DNA of 64,000 nt. Source: Tetrahymena elliotti 4EA. Taxonomy: Eukaryota; Ciliophora; Oligohymenophorea; Hymenostomatida; Tetrahymenidae. A program made the translations under genes and the position numbers. The stretch covers positions 209,779-273,778 of the forward strand of contig JH720324.1 in assembly GCA_000231825.2 (NCBI GenBank). Reading direction: 5' to 3'. The notes under the pieces are model-generated. The model ran no database searches. It was not told the origin of the DNA and saw only the letters and a program-made list of their open reading frames with translations. Numbering within the stretch: the first letter of the stretch is position 1; every line of letters begins with the position of its first letter. Positions 13,247-23,799 of the stretch are shown in pieces.

Positions 13247-13597
13247 AATTTCTATCAATAATGTTATCTTAAATATATTAAGATTATTTTTATTGAGGAG
13301 AGTAATATTTCTATCCATCATTCTTTCTCTAAAATTAATGTTGCTGAACATAATTAATTTATTCAGGAAACAATTAATTCTACCTAGAAAATGGAGCACT
13401 AGATTCTGCATGCCTTGTAAGTTAAAATTTATTTTACTGTGGAGGATTAATTTAAGGAAGAAATCTTTCATTTTATTGAACCTAATTATAGTCATTGTAT
13501 ACTGCACCACTATCTTACAATTAATATGAATTATTTCTATTATGTCTTAAATTAGATTCTATTTATTATAGCACTAACTTACTTTATTCTAAATTGA
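13247..13597 (+). pseudogene. Cyclin-box-like fragment
   Basis: In the ciliate code one plus-strand frame is open from just after a TGA (13244-13246) to TGA at 13595-13597, 117 codons. The central part, INVAEHNQFIQETINSTQKM followed by EHQILHALQVKIYFTVEDQF, resembles the cyclin-fold segment in which a D/E-N-x-(Y/F) turn is followed by 'I..mE..IL..L.f.i' and the second cyclin repeat. The first cyclin repeat is not recovered intact: upstream fragments lie in other frames with TGAs. It could be the last exon of a gene whose first exons I cannot join, or a decaying copy. The opposite-strand standard-code ORF here (13109-13510) is a shadow. The assignment rests on a short motif only. Confidence 0.3.
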
Positions 13598-13627
13598 ATT
13601 TAGGGTCAGTCAATACAATTTCTAGTT

Positions 13628-14133
13628 TCAATTAATAAATAAATAGTATGTTTCATAAATGATAAATTTATAAATTATTATTGAAATACTTTTTTTCTAA
13701 TATAAAACCCTATTAGGAATAATTAAAGAATCTTTTTCGTAGCTTTCTTTAACAGGTTCTCCTTGCTGATCCAAGAAAATTTCTTTTTCTCCACTAAAAT
13801 ATTTTTTGGATTTCGGAGAGATTCTGAAATCTTTCCTCAAAACAAGATCACAATTAAATGAAGTTCTATTCTTTTTCATTTTTTCTTATTTCTAAGTATC
13901 CTTAAGTTTTTCAACTTTATCCTTTTATTCCTGTTTGTATTCCTCCTTATTCTTCTTCAGCGTTTCCAATATTTCATTAATTTTAGCCTTTCTAGTTTCA
14001 TAATGCTCTTTCTATAAAATAATAAATAATGTATTTACAAACAAAATCTATCGCTTTTCTATTGAATTTTCAACTTATAAATTAATAGATAATTAATTAC
14101 TCTACCCGCTCTTATGGCGACATGTTGTACCAT
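13628..14133 (-). CDS. Small charged coiled-coil protein, two exons
   Basis: Exon 1 is 14133-14101 (MVQHVAIRAGR). The intron 14100-14012 is 89 nt, GTAATT...TTATAG, phase 0. Exon 2 is 14011-13628, ending TGA. The protein is 138 aa. Residues 12-55 are a Lys/Glu-rich helix (KEHYETRKAKINEILETLKK onward). The remainder (NRTSFNCDLVLRKDFRISPK, FLDQQGEPVKESYEKDSLII) looks like an ordered C-terminal segment, and the last ~20 residues are hydrophobic/aromatic. Four in-frame TAA/TAG codons confirm use of the ciliate code. No family is recognised. The absence of internal TGA, the good splice sites and the composition support a real gene. Confidence 0.7.
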
Positions 14134-14134
14134 T

Positions 14135-14734
14135 AGTCAATAACTGACATTGCTAAACTTGATCTTTATTTAGTGGCTATATAATTGTATTTGATCTTAT
14201 AATATTCACAACTAATATTTTTATAAATTGCTTGTAATTAACTAGAAATTTAATGAACTAAATTGATGTATATACAAAAATTAAAGTTTATTTGTTAATA
14301 ATATTTACTGATTTATTATGATTATTATTATAAAAGTCAAATAGCAATTTCATAGAATATATGCTTTCACTTGAATAAACAAGCAAATAAATAAATAAAT
14401 TATTATTTAATTATTCTAAAACTTCACCTCAAAGCTAAAAAATGTTAAATATGTAAAATTTTTTAAATATTTTTTTCTAAAATATGCATTTGAAGCTAAT
14501 TAAAAATGTTAAAAAATTCAAAGACTAAAAAATGTACCACAAACGTAAAGTTTAAACGAAAATTAGTTAAGCTTATTAATTGGTGATTTATTAATAAACA
14601 AACATAAAGCTAGTTTATTTTTAGAAAAGTTTTTATTGAAATTCGTTTGTATTTTTATCACAGATTATATAAATTGAAAAAACATCAAAAAAAATTTCCT
14701 TCAACAAATTAAAAAAATAGTAAAATCGACAAAA
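14135..14734. other. Divergent intergenic region
   Basis: This is a 600-bp AT-rich region between two divergently oriented genes, so it probably holds both 5' flanks. No specific promoter motif can be identified. Confidence 0.4.
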
Positions 14735-15423
14735 ATGGGTAATTCTAATTCTTCTGATGATGCCAATAACAGCAATAATAATGAGGGTTCTAATTAGACT
14801 TAATAAACTTAATGCTCAAAATAATTATCTTGGTGAATTAACTTACTATGATATATTCTTAGTGCCTCTTGTGTCAATGACGAAGGTGCTACCATTATTG
14901 CAGAAATACTAAAGGAGTCATCTAAAGTAAGTGAGCTTAGACTAGCTCTAGCTAATCACGAGATAACTGAAGAAGGTTTTAAGTTGTTAACCAATTAATT
15001 CAAGGGCTTATCATAATTGAAAAAGCTTACCTTAGAATTAGGATAATCTAATGAAATTTCTATTTAGGAGACAATAACTTTTAGCATATTTGTCAAGCTA
15101 TCTAAGGCTTAGCTCCATCTTTAGCAGATCTCAAATTATGGATTACATCTAACAATATCTCCAATGAAGGTTCTAAACACATCTCAAGTGTTCTCTAAAG
15201 CTTATCTCTATTCAATCATCTTTTCATAAATTTATAAGGCAATAAGATAGAAGACAATTCAGGTAAATAAATAGCTGATTCTATTGCATCATTAAATCAA
15301 TTTAAATCTCTTATCCTTTTGATGGAATACAATGAAATTGGCAGAGAAACTAGGTAAAAGATGAAAGAGACTTGAGAAAGTCTTTAAAGTAAAGGAGTAG
15401 AAATTAAATAAATAGGACTTTGA
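14735..15423 (+). pseudogene. LRR (RNI-like) protein, N-myristoyl start, frame-damaged
   Basis: Starts MGNSNSSDD, a strong N-myristoylation signal (Gly2, Ser6), followed by an Asn-rich linker. A 30-nt intron (14833-14862, GTGAAT...TT(C)TTAG) joins phase-consistently to the first LRR (NDEGATIIAEILKESSKVSE, LRLALANHEITEEGFKLL). At about 15045-15070 the frame must shift by one base to keep the repeats (GLAPSLADLKLWITSNNIS, LQGNKIEDNSGKQIADSI). An in-frame TGA at 15373-15375 then separates them from a typical LRR-family tail, ESLQSKGVEIKQIGL, ending at TGA 15421-15423. The frameshift plus the early stop suggest a recent pseudogene; a sequencing slip plus truncation by 16 residues is the alternative. 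Unlike the other LRR genes here, the repeats are not one per exon. Confidence 0.6.
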
Positions 15424-16439
15424 TATTCTTTTAGTTTCTTATATTTTAAATTAAATAAGAAAGTGTTAGTTAATACTAATTTTTTAATGAAAAAATATTC
15501 AATTGACTTTAAATAAGTTTTTATTTTATTATCCTCAACTTATTTTATTTGCCGTAGTTTATTTGTTGTGTGTGCTAGTTGATAGAAATATACACTCATA
15601 AATAGATTCAAAATTAACATTTTAAAATATCAAATTAAATTGTTAAAATGCAAGTTAAAAGTGTTTTTTAATTTATTAATTATTTAATTACTTATACTTT
15701 TATTTATTTCTTTGAAGGTAAAATTTGATTTTGAAAGAATATTTTATGTTACTAACAAAGAGTAACAATATTTTTCTACAAAAAGTTAAAAAATTTTAAT
15801 AACTAGAAATAAGTTTGTTTATATGATATAAAAAATATCATTTAATTTTGAATAGAATTCTTTTTGTAAATTAATTTCTTGATTGAATATGTTATTAATA
15901 TCTATTTTACTTAAAATCGAATAATGAAAACATACTCAAAAATGACAGATAATAAATTTACAAATTTAATCTGACTACAAATATCTAAAATTAAAAAATG
16001 AGAAAACAATTTCATGATAGAAATATTTTAAGGCAAATTAAAATTGAACAGTAATTAAATTGAAGCATTTAAAGTAATTGAATGATAGATAAAATTTCAA
16101 TGAAAATAAAAAGCAAAGAGTTAGATCATTCATTCCTTACTTAAGGAAGAGAATCCATTTGAATTTGTAAAAAAAGATTTGATAATTGTAAATTGATGAT
16201 GAATGTTGGATGTTTGTGGAAAGTCAAAAAGCAAATTAAAGAATGGTAAATTAATTAAAAAACAAAAGCTATTAATCATCCAAACTAGTATCATATAATA
16301 AACAATATAAAAATCAAAAAGTAAATCTTAAAAAGTATAAGAATTAGTTGTTACTATCATTTATAATAAAATAAAGACTTTGAATTTAATTTTTTAGTGT
16401 TATTATCGTTATTACTAAGATATTTTTATTGGTTGACTA
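15424..16439. other. Gene-free AT-rich stretch
   Basis: No coding signal was seen. It presumably contains the 5' flank of the first dCache gene. Confidence 0.45.
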
Positions 16440-19400
16440 ATGATTGAACTTAGAAAAAGATAGTCTAGTTAACAAGGCAATGGGCCTATTGGAAATAATT
16501 TAGATATGAGTAGAGAAAGCAAGGTAAAAGCTTTATCTATGTAATAATCATTGTCAAAAAGAATCATTTCTATTGAGAGATAAAATTAGCAAATTTAGGA
16601 TAAAACAAATCCAAATAATATGCTAACAAGCTTCAATAATAATGTGTTGAAATAGCAGTCAACTTCAAAGATTAAGCATGAAATTGAAGGCAAATATAGT
16701 GTATCGAATATAAATCCTTAGTAAGGCAACGCTCAAAACAACATCATAGAAAATGAAGTGTCTAAAAAAGGGATCTTTGAAGAATATTAAGAAAGGTGGA
16801 AACAGAATAATAAAAAAATTTTCAGATATTTAATCACATGGCAAGTAGGAGATGATGGTAAAATAGAAGACCAGCTCAAACTTATGATTACCTATCTTTC
16901 AATAATTTTTATAATTATTCTATTTTTATGTGGGTTTGCTACTACTTATTATTTCCACTAAACTAACAAAGAAAATATTCAGTAAGCAATTGAAAGTTAA
17001 GGTAATAAATAAATAATAATTTGATTTAAGTTAACAAAAATTATATAATATATTATTAATTACAAAATGAAACCATTTGATACTTTGATGTAATACTTCT
17101 CGTTTTCAAAACACAATAACAAAATCAAAATAAAGACATCACTGACTTACTTACTTACTTACTTACTTTTAAGTACAAGAAAATCTCCAAAAAATTACTT
17201 AAACTTTTTAAACAAATTTTAAAGAAAATCAAGTCTTATTTTTTTGTTTTAATTCATTCTTTTATTCTTTTTTCAACCCAATAAAAGTTATTAAAGAGAT
17301 AATTTTGTAATTTTAATAAAAAAATAGCTTAGACAATTTTGCAAAACAGTTTGGTTCAATATAAGAATTCGACAGAGTATATATTTAAGGGATATGAATT
17401 TGTCTTAAACTACTTGAGTGACTTGATTTTATCGAAGCTGGAAATAAGCTATAAAGTATTTGATTTTAGTTCAATTAAATAGTTTCCTTATAAAGGACCA
17501 AACAAAATGCACATGAAAAATGATCCAGATAAAGGTGTATGTCCTTTGTATACAGGAGTAAAAAATTTTTTTTTTTTTTTTTGAAGGTCTTTTGTTAATA
17601 AATTGTTTAAATAAAATTTAGAATGTTAATTTTGATCCAAAGGGAGTGAGTTTAGAATGTATTGATTGGTTTGAATTTGATAAAAGTACTAAGCCTTTAT
17701 AAAGTGAATTTGTTTATTAGAAGGATATTGACACATAGACTTTAAATGGAGCGATTGATATTCTTAACTATGTTTTAGAGAGTTAGATATTTGATGTTTT
17801 TGTTACTAAATTATACAAAATTTACTTTGGATTTGAGTATAGATAGGCTATGTATGGATATCCAGGATTGATTATGGGGTAAGTTCCAGATTCTTACAGA
17901 TGCCATGATAGAAGTTGGTATAATAACACAAGATAATATCATATACAATAGTCTGACAACCAAGTTTTTCGTGTTATTTCAACACCTTATTATGATGCTG
18001 GTACAGGATAAAGAGTTGTTACTATTTCTAAAGCTATTCTTGCTCCTGCTCCTGAAGATACAGAAAAAAGATATTTAGTCGGTAAAGGATAGTTTATGGG
18101 AGTCGCTAGTTTAGATATAAAAATCGGAGAATTCCAATTGCTATTTTAAGATATTGTGTTTTATGATACAGGTTATCTTGTTATTGCAAATATTGATGGC
18201 AATTTACTCAATGAGCCTACTTAATTTATCAAATAAGTTGGGTTACAAGGTTAAGAGTATAAAGATTTGTCTATCACTTAATTAATTCCAAAAGAAAACT
18301 TTGATAAAATTCTTAATCAGAGCTAAGATTATTTGCTTTAGACATTAACGAGTGTTTAAAATTAATAACTTGTTGTTGCTAGTACTATCAATTCACAAAA
18401 TTATTATAAAAATTAGCAAATTATAATAATGTTAATTATACCATACAGCGAAGTCTATGGAGAAATAGATAATCAAAATACATAGAACTTAGAAAATATC
18501 TTAATTTCTAGTATTGTTAGTCTAGTTGTCTTTGTAATAGCTACTGTCATTTGTATGATCTATGTTAAAAAGAAAATTGTTAACATGGTTTCAGCTATTT
18601 CTGAATTGAATAAATGTGCATTGAGTTTAACATCAGGAAGCAACAATCCAAATTTAATTAATAACAATAAATCAGATAAAAATAATGTAAACAACAGCAT
18701 ACCAATAGTCCATAACAGCGATGGAACTCACTCAAAGAGAGAAGTTATGGAAAAATTGAATCAAATCTAAAAGAATTCTCAAAGCTAAACAATCAAAGAT
18801 TTAGTCAAAGGATTTGAAAACTAACTCAAAGGTATCTCCAAGCTTGGTAAAGGTGGTCAAAACATCCTTAAAAATGGAAAAGCCTCTCTGAAATATGAAT
18901 AAGCTGAATTTGGAGGAACTCAATTATAAAATTACATAGAACCTCTTCTAACTTACTTAAATATAAAGAGAGAAAAGTTTGATACAGAACCTTCATTTTA
19001 GCTGTCTAACTACAGTGCATTTTCATAAATGTAAATAAAAACTCTAACAAATTAGTTTAAGAAGGGAAATGCTAACACAAATAACACTTAATAATCACCA
19101 TTATAAGGTCCTTTAAAAAACCCTTTTAAAAATATAACTGATGACTCCAACAATTTTAAGATGGTAGACTCAAAAGAAAGGAATGAAGAAAATAATAATA
19201 ACCAAAATTATCTTCCATAAAAAGAAACAGGAAATTTTCTTCCTATAGAAAATGGACAAATAGCATCTCAGTCTAAGCAAGATATTTTCAATTCATCATA
19301 AAACTATGCTAATACATTAAATGTTGTTGTTCAAAATGCAACTTAATCAATATAAAATGGTTTCATTAGTACAAATTAGAATATGACTTAAACAATGAAT

Positions 19401-19886
19401 TAAATGGAATCTTTAGCAACAAATATCAATAATAACAACAACATTAATAATAGTAGTAGTAAATCTTAGCCATTAATTTATTAGAGTAACGATCCTAAAT
19501 AATCAAATTTATCAAGTTAAAATTAAACATTATTAAATAATAAAAAAAGCGGATTAGATGAAACTAATCGAGATTTAAATGGAATTAGTGTGATTGATCC
19601 TGAATCTAACAATGATAGGAAGGACTTAACTAATTTAAATTCAGACAGAAATTAAATTCTTTCTAACAATTTTTTGCTTTCTAATAAAAGTGAAAATAAT
19701 CATGTAGCTTTTAAAGCCAACACTAACACCAATTTTAATTTCTTTTTAAGTCCTCAAAATAGAGCAGAAAATCCCATCAATGATGAGAATCTTATAGCAT
19801 TTAACAATGGTGATGACACAATTGACGTAGAATCTATCAATTTTAACATTAGTAAAGGTATAACCAATGAATTAAATAATTAATGA
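16440..19886 (+). CDS. dCache-domain membrane sensor, tandem copy 1
   Basis: Three exons: 16440-17001, 17328-17557, 17622-19886; phases 1 and 0 agree, giving 1018 aa. The Gln/Asn-rich cytoplasmic N-terminus ends in a block shared by all three copies (KKGIFEEYQERW, WQVGDDGKIEDQLKLMITYL), leading into membrane segment 1. The extracellular dCache domain spans roughly residues 190-510, with R361-x-W363-Y364, TPYYDA (Y387, D389) and GVASLDI (D429). This is the residue pattern described for amino-acid-binding dCache_1 domains. A second membrane segment (SIVSLVVFVIATVICMI-like, about residue 560-575) is followed by KKKIVNMVSAISELN and a conserved cytoplasmic block (IKDLVKGFENQLKGISKLGK, then NILKNGK). 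A long Asn-rich disordered tail follows. There is no kinase, cyclase or HAMP domain that I recognise. Intron 1 holds an (ACTT)n run at about 17145-17168 and intron 2 an 18-nt poly-T. Confidence 0.8.
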
Positions 19887-20369
19887 TATGCTCAAATCAA
19901 TATATAACCAATCAATCAATCAATCATCATATATATATTTAATTTTAATTTCCTCAAAATTCTATTTTTCATTCTATTTCAAATGTTTTGTATTTTCATA
20001 ATATTACTTACTTTCTATGTTCTAAATAAATTTTTTAATGTTAATTTAATAAGCTTTATTCAGATTCATTTAATTAATTAATAATTTTCACAGAAATTAA
20101 ATCAGAAAGAAAGTTTTAAGTTGAAAAAAAAAAGAGAATGATAAAATAGAAAAATAGTTTCTACAACTTATAAGATGTAAATGTTTTCTCAAAAATTATA
20201 AAAAAAGTTAGCTTTTTTATGTAAAAAAAGTTTTTAAACTCACCTCTTTAAAATCACACTGAAATTGAAGTTTATCTAGGGTACTTTACTTTTTAAGGCA
20301 ACTTTTCCTTAACAATGAGAAGATTATTTAACTTACTTAGTATTTTTATTGATAATTTAACATGAAAAA
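19887..20369. other. Intergenic, (TCAA)n run at its left end
   Basis: A (TCAA)-type simple repeat lies at about 19905-19925, just after the dCache gene. The rest is AT-rich, and the missing first exon of the next LRR gene may be here, but I cannot define it. Confidence 0.4.
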
Positions 20370-22190
20370 AGTGAGAATTAAATTGGAAGCCACAATATTT
20401 AATCTTTAAATAGCGCTTTAGAAAGTTGCACTAATCTCTAAAATTTAATACTTGATCTTAGGTAATTAATGCATATTTATTTATTACATTTTTTGTTTAA
20501 AAATCAATAAACTAACTTCACCTACTCCTTTAAGAATTTTAATTAATAATTAAGAAATATTATATTTATAGATTTAACAATTTTGGACCTCAGGATATAT
20601 CTAATTTAGCAAATTCATTATCTAAATGCCTTTCTCTTACAAATTTAGTTCTAGAATTAGGGTATCAAATCCTTCTCTGATGCTTATTTATTTTATATTT
20701 GTTTAAATTCAAATAAAAGATATAACAAAATCGGTGAAATATATGTATCAGGCTTAGATTCTGCATAATTTAATGTATCTAATTTAAAATCACTTGCTCT
20801 TGATCTTAGGTAAACTCTAACTATCTAACACATAATAACAAAAAGAACTATTAAATAGTATCAAATTTTAAAGTTTAAATTATTAAAATCGAATATGGAT
20901 TTTAATTTAATTTCTGATGATTCCTAAATAAAAATCTTCATTCTTTCTTACTTAAATTTAATCAAAATATTTTTAATGATAAAAAGAGGCAACAAAATTG
21001 GTGATGAAGGTACTATCACTCTAGGGTTTGCCTTAGAAAAATATCTCAATCTTTAATCTCTGGAATTATAATTTTAGTAAGGCTAGGCTATTAATTTATT
21101 AGAATAATCAAAATTATTATTTTTTACTATATAAATTGTATTTCTGATTTTTTAACAAGGATAAATAAATAATTTTATTCCTCTCTAATATCTATTTTAA
21201 CTATTGTTTAAGTTTCTTACTTTAATGAAAAATTAAATAAATAAAAAAGGTAAACATAAATTGGAGATGAAGGAATAGCATATATATGTTATGCTATATC
21301 CGATTTCAAAAATTTACAGAAACTGAATTTAAATTTTGAGTAATAAAACTTTAATTGTTAGCTAATCTCATAAACCTTTTTAATTTTAAAGTTAAAACAA
21401 AATTGGTCTAAGTGGAGCTTCTGATTTAAGTTTAGCTTTAAAAAATTACCCAAATCTAGAAGTTTTAAAACTCTCTATTATGTAATAAAGAATTTTTTAG
21501 CTATTTATTGCTATTTTTATCAAATTATAATATCATTTTTTACAGGAGAGTTATAAAAATTAAATAACCTTAAAGTTTTTTTAATTTTGTATAATTTTGA
21601 TAATAATTAATAGTTAAAATTAAGTTGGTGATAAAGGAATAGTTTAAATATGTTCGGGATTTGAAGAGTGTTTCAATCTCTCATCATTGTATTTGAATCT
21701 TTAGTAAATAATATTATTTTGAATCTTTCATGATTTATATAAATTGATTGTTATTTTTTATAAAAGAGACAATATAATTGGTGAAATAGGTGTTTAAAGC
21801 TTAGCTTATACAATATAAAATTTGTATTAACTCTCAAATTTGACTCTTTGTCTTAAGTAAAAACAAAATTAAAAATTGTTCAAAAAATAATAAATTATGC
21901 AATTTATCTTAAGGACGAAATTAAAATAATTTTGCTTTTTGATTTATGATATTTAATTACAATTTCTTTTTTTAAAGAGATTATTAAATTTTAGTTTTAA
22001 CATTTTATTAATTTTTATTTCAAATAAACTAAAAATAAAAATATTGTAAGAGAATATCAATTCAGGTGCTAAAAAATTTCATTTTAAGGTTCCACTATAA
22101 TATAAATTTTGACTTCATATTTAACAAAGTGTTATAAGCTTTCAATTCTAAATTTGCTCATTTCGTAAATTGATTAATTTATTTTAACTA
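20370..22190 (+). CDS. LRR (RNI-like) protein, one repeat per exon
   Basis: At least eight repeat-encoding exons alternate with short AT-rich introns on the plus strand. They lie near 20375-20460 (ENQIGSHNIQSLNSALESC), 20572-20660 (NNFGPQDISNLANSLSKC), 20715-20805 (YNKIGEIYVSGLDSAQ), 20985-21080 (GNKIGDEGTITLGFALEKYL), 21255-21340, 21395-21480 (NKIGLSGASDLSLALKNYP-like), 21610-21710 (QVGDKGIVQICSGFEECF) and 21770-21860. A degenerate repeat occurs near 22080-22160. Many exons end with the LRR strand '...L.L(D/N)L(R/Q)' at a GTAA donor. The start codon and the final exon are not resolved. The design is the same as the gene at 1-3160, so the two are members of an expanded family of probable protein-binding LRR proteins. 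Confidence 0.7.
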
Positions 22191-23799
22191 AAAAAAATCT
22201 GATCTATTATTAAAGTTCCAAGAGACTTAAAATACAGATTAGAATAAAGAAAATTAAAATTTTTAATTACTCCTTAAACTATTCGATTTAATTAATAATT
22301 AATTTAGTTAAACATATTACTATCTTTTTTGCAAAAAAAATTAAAATTTAATTTTATAAAAGGTATCATGGTGAGACTAGTTTTTTGAAGTAGAAGTTAG
22401 TCATTAAAATGCTTAAAGCAAAGAGGATAGTTCATAAAATAATAGATTTTTCTTGATAAAAATCAATATTTAACTATATATTTAGTTTTTTTTTTGCATT
22501 TTAATCAAACTCAATTTTAGCCAATCAATTATCATTTTCACCTTTAAAAATATTAAATTTCATTTTTTTTATCTACCCAAATTAATTAGTTTATATCAAA
22601 TAGGAATTCAGTAATATCATTTCAATAACTTAAACTCACAAATATTCATTTTTAAATAAAGGTTAATTGTTAAAATATTTCTTTACAATTTGATTAATGC
22701 AATCAATTATATTAAATTGTTTCAAAATTTGCTGAAGTAGCTAATAAATTTGTTTTTTCAGGAATACAGATGTTTAGAATAAAGTAACTCGCACCTGAAA
22801 TATTTAATTAAATATTTAAATTTATTATTACTAATACATATTAAATATTCAATAAATGGGTTACTTTATTCTAAACATCTGTATTTTAATAATTAATTGA
22901 CTCCATATTTTGATTTTGTACTTTTATTAGATTATATATTTCACATTAAACAAATAATAAGTTTTATATTAAATTGAATAAATTAAGATCTATAATAAAG
23001 CTTTTATTACTCTATTTAGCACTCTTCTTCTAAATTTCATTAAATTTTATTTTTAGAAAGAAAAAAATTTTTTAACTGAAATCTTCTTCTAAAATTTAAA
23101 TTCTTTTTGAAAATTTGGAATTGGAAACAATAAACACACTCACGTTTAGATTTAAGATAATTTATTTGGATTTTTCAGGATTTGATTAATTTCTTTAAAA
23201 AAGAAAACAAAGAAATGAATGATTTGAAATTAAAAATTTTTTATTTAATCTAAATTTAGATCAAGATCAAAAAAAATATTTTTATTTTCAAAGAAGTAAA
23301 AAGTAGGATATTGAATAGCTGGATGAAGACAAGAAAATAAATATTAGTTTATATAACTTAAAGATTTCAATTGTTAGCTCAATTCGAAAATAGGAAAATA
23401 GGCAAGTAAATTAACTACCAAAAATTAAATAAATGTTTAAAAACTTAATAAATGCGTTAATACATTTAATAATATATTAGTAAATGAAGAGTTGATAAGC
23501 TTTACTGTCCCACATTTAAATGTATATGCATTTCAAAAAAAAAACTAAAAAAGTATAATAAGTATATGTAATTTAAGAAATCATAAATAGTAGAAAAAAT
23601 TAATAGACAGATTGATAGATAGAGTGAATAAAGTAATAATAAACTCAATTGGTATTAACATATAACTAACTCACTAAAGATTAATTTCTTTAATTAACTA
23701 TTTTAATCAAATAATACTACTAGAAACACAGAATTTTAGTCTAAGCAAAAGTACATTTATCAGTCAGGTGTAAGAGCAGGAAATAAGGGTATACAAGAT
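22191..23799. other. Gene-free stretch containing an inverted-repeat element
   Basis: No gene is supported apart from possible 3' remnants of the LRR gene up to about 22400. The notable object is the inverted-repeat element at 22763-22885, listed separately. The right end should contain the 5' flank, and possibly a missed first exon, of dCache copy 2: its frame stays open for about 150 nt upstream of the chosen ATG without another ATG. Confidence 0.45.
22763..22885. mobile_element. Small TA-bounded inverted-repeat (MITE-like) element
   Basis: Two perfect 26-nt inverted arms (22763-22788 and 22860-22885; outer end aatacagatg..., inner end ...aaagtaac) enclose a 71-nt AT-rich spacer. Inside the arms, TA dinucleotides at 22765-22766 and 22882-22883 could be a target duplication around a 115-bp unit beginning CAGATGTT and ending AACATCTG. 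Perfect arms in such AT-rich noncoding DNA are unlikely by chance. It could be a non-autonomous Tc1/mariner-type element or a retained internal eliminated sequence; a hairpin RNA is a third option. It encodes nothing. Confidence 0.6.

Noticed and set aside
13109..13510. 133-codon minus-strand ORF
   Set aside because: It is the antisense of the cyclin-like frame; the translation is Ile/Lys/Asn/Met-rich with no recognisable pattern.
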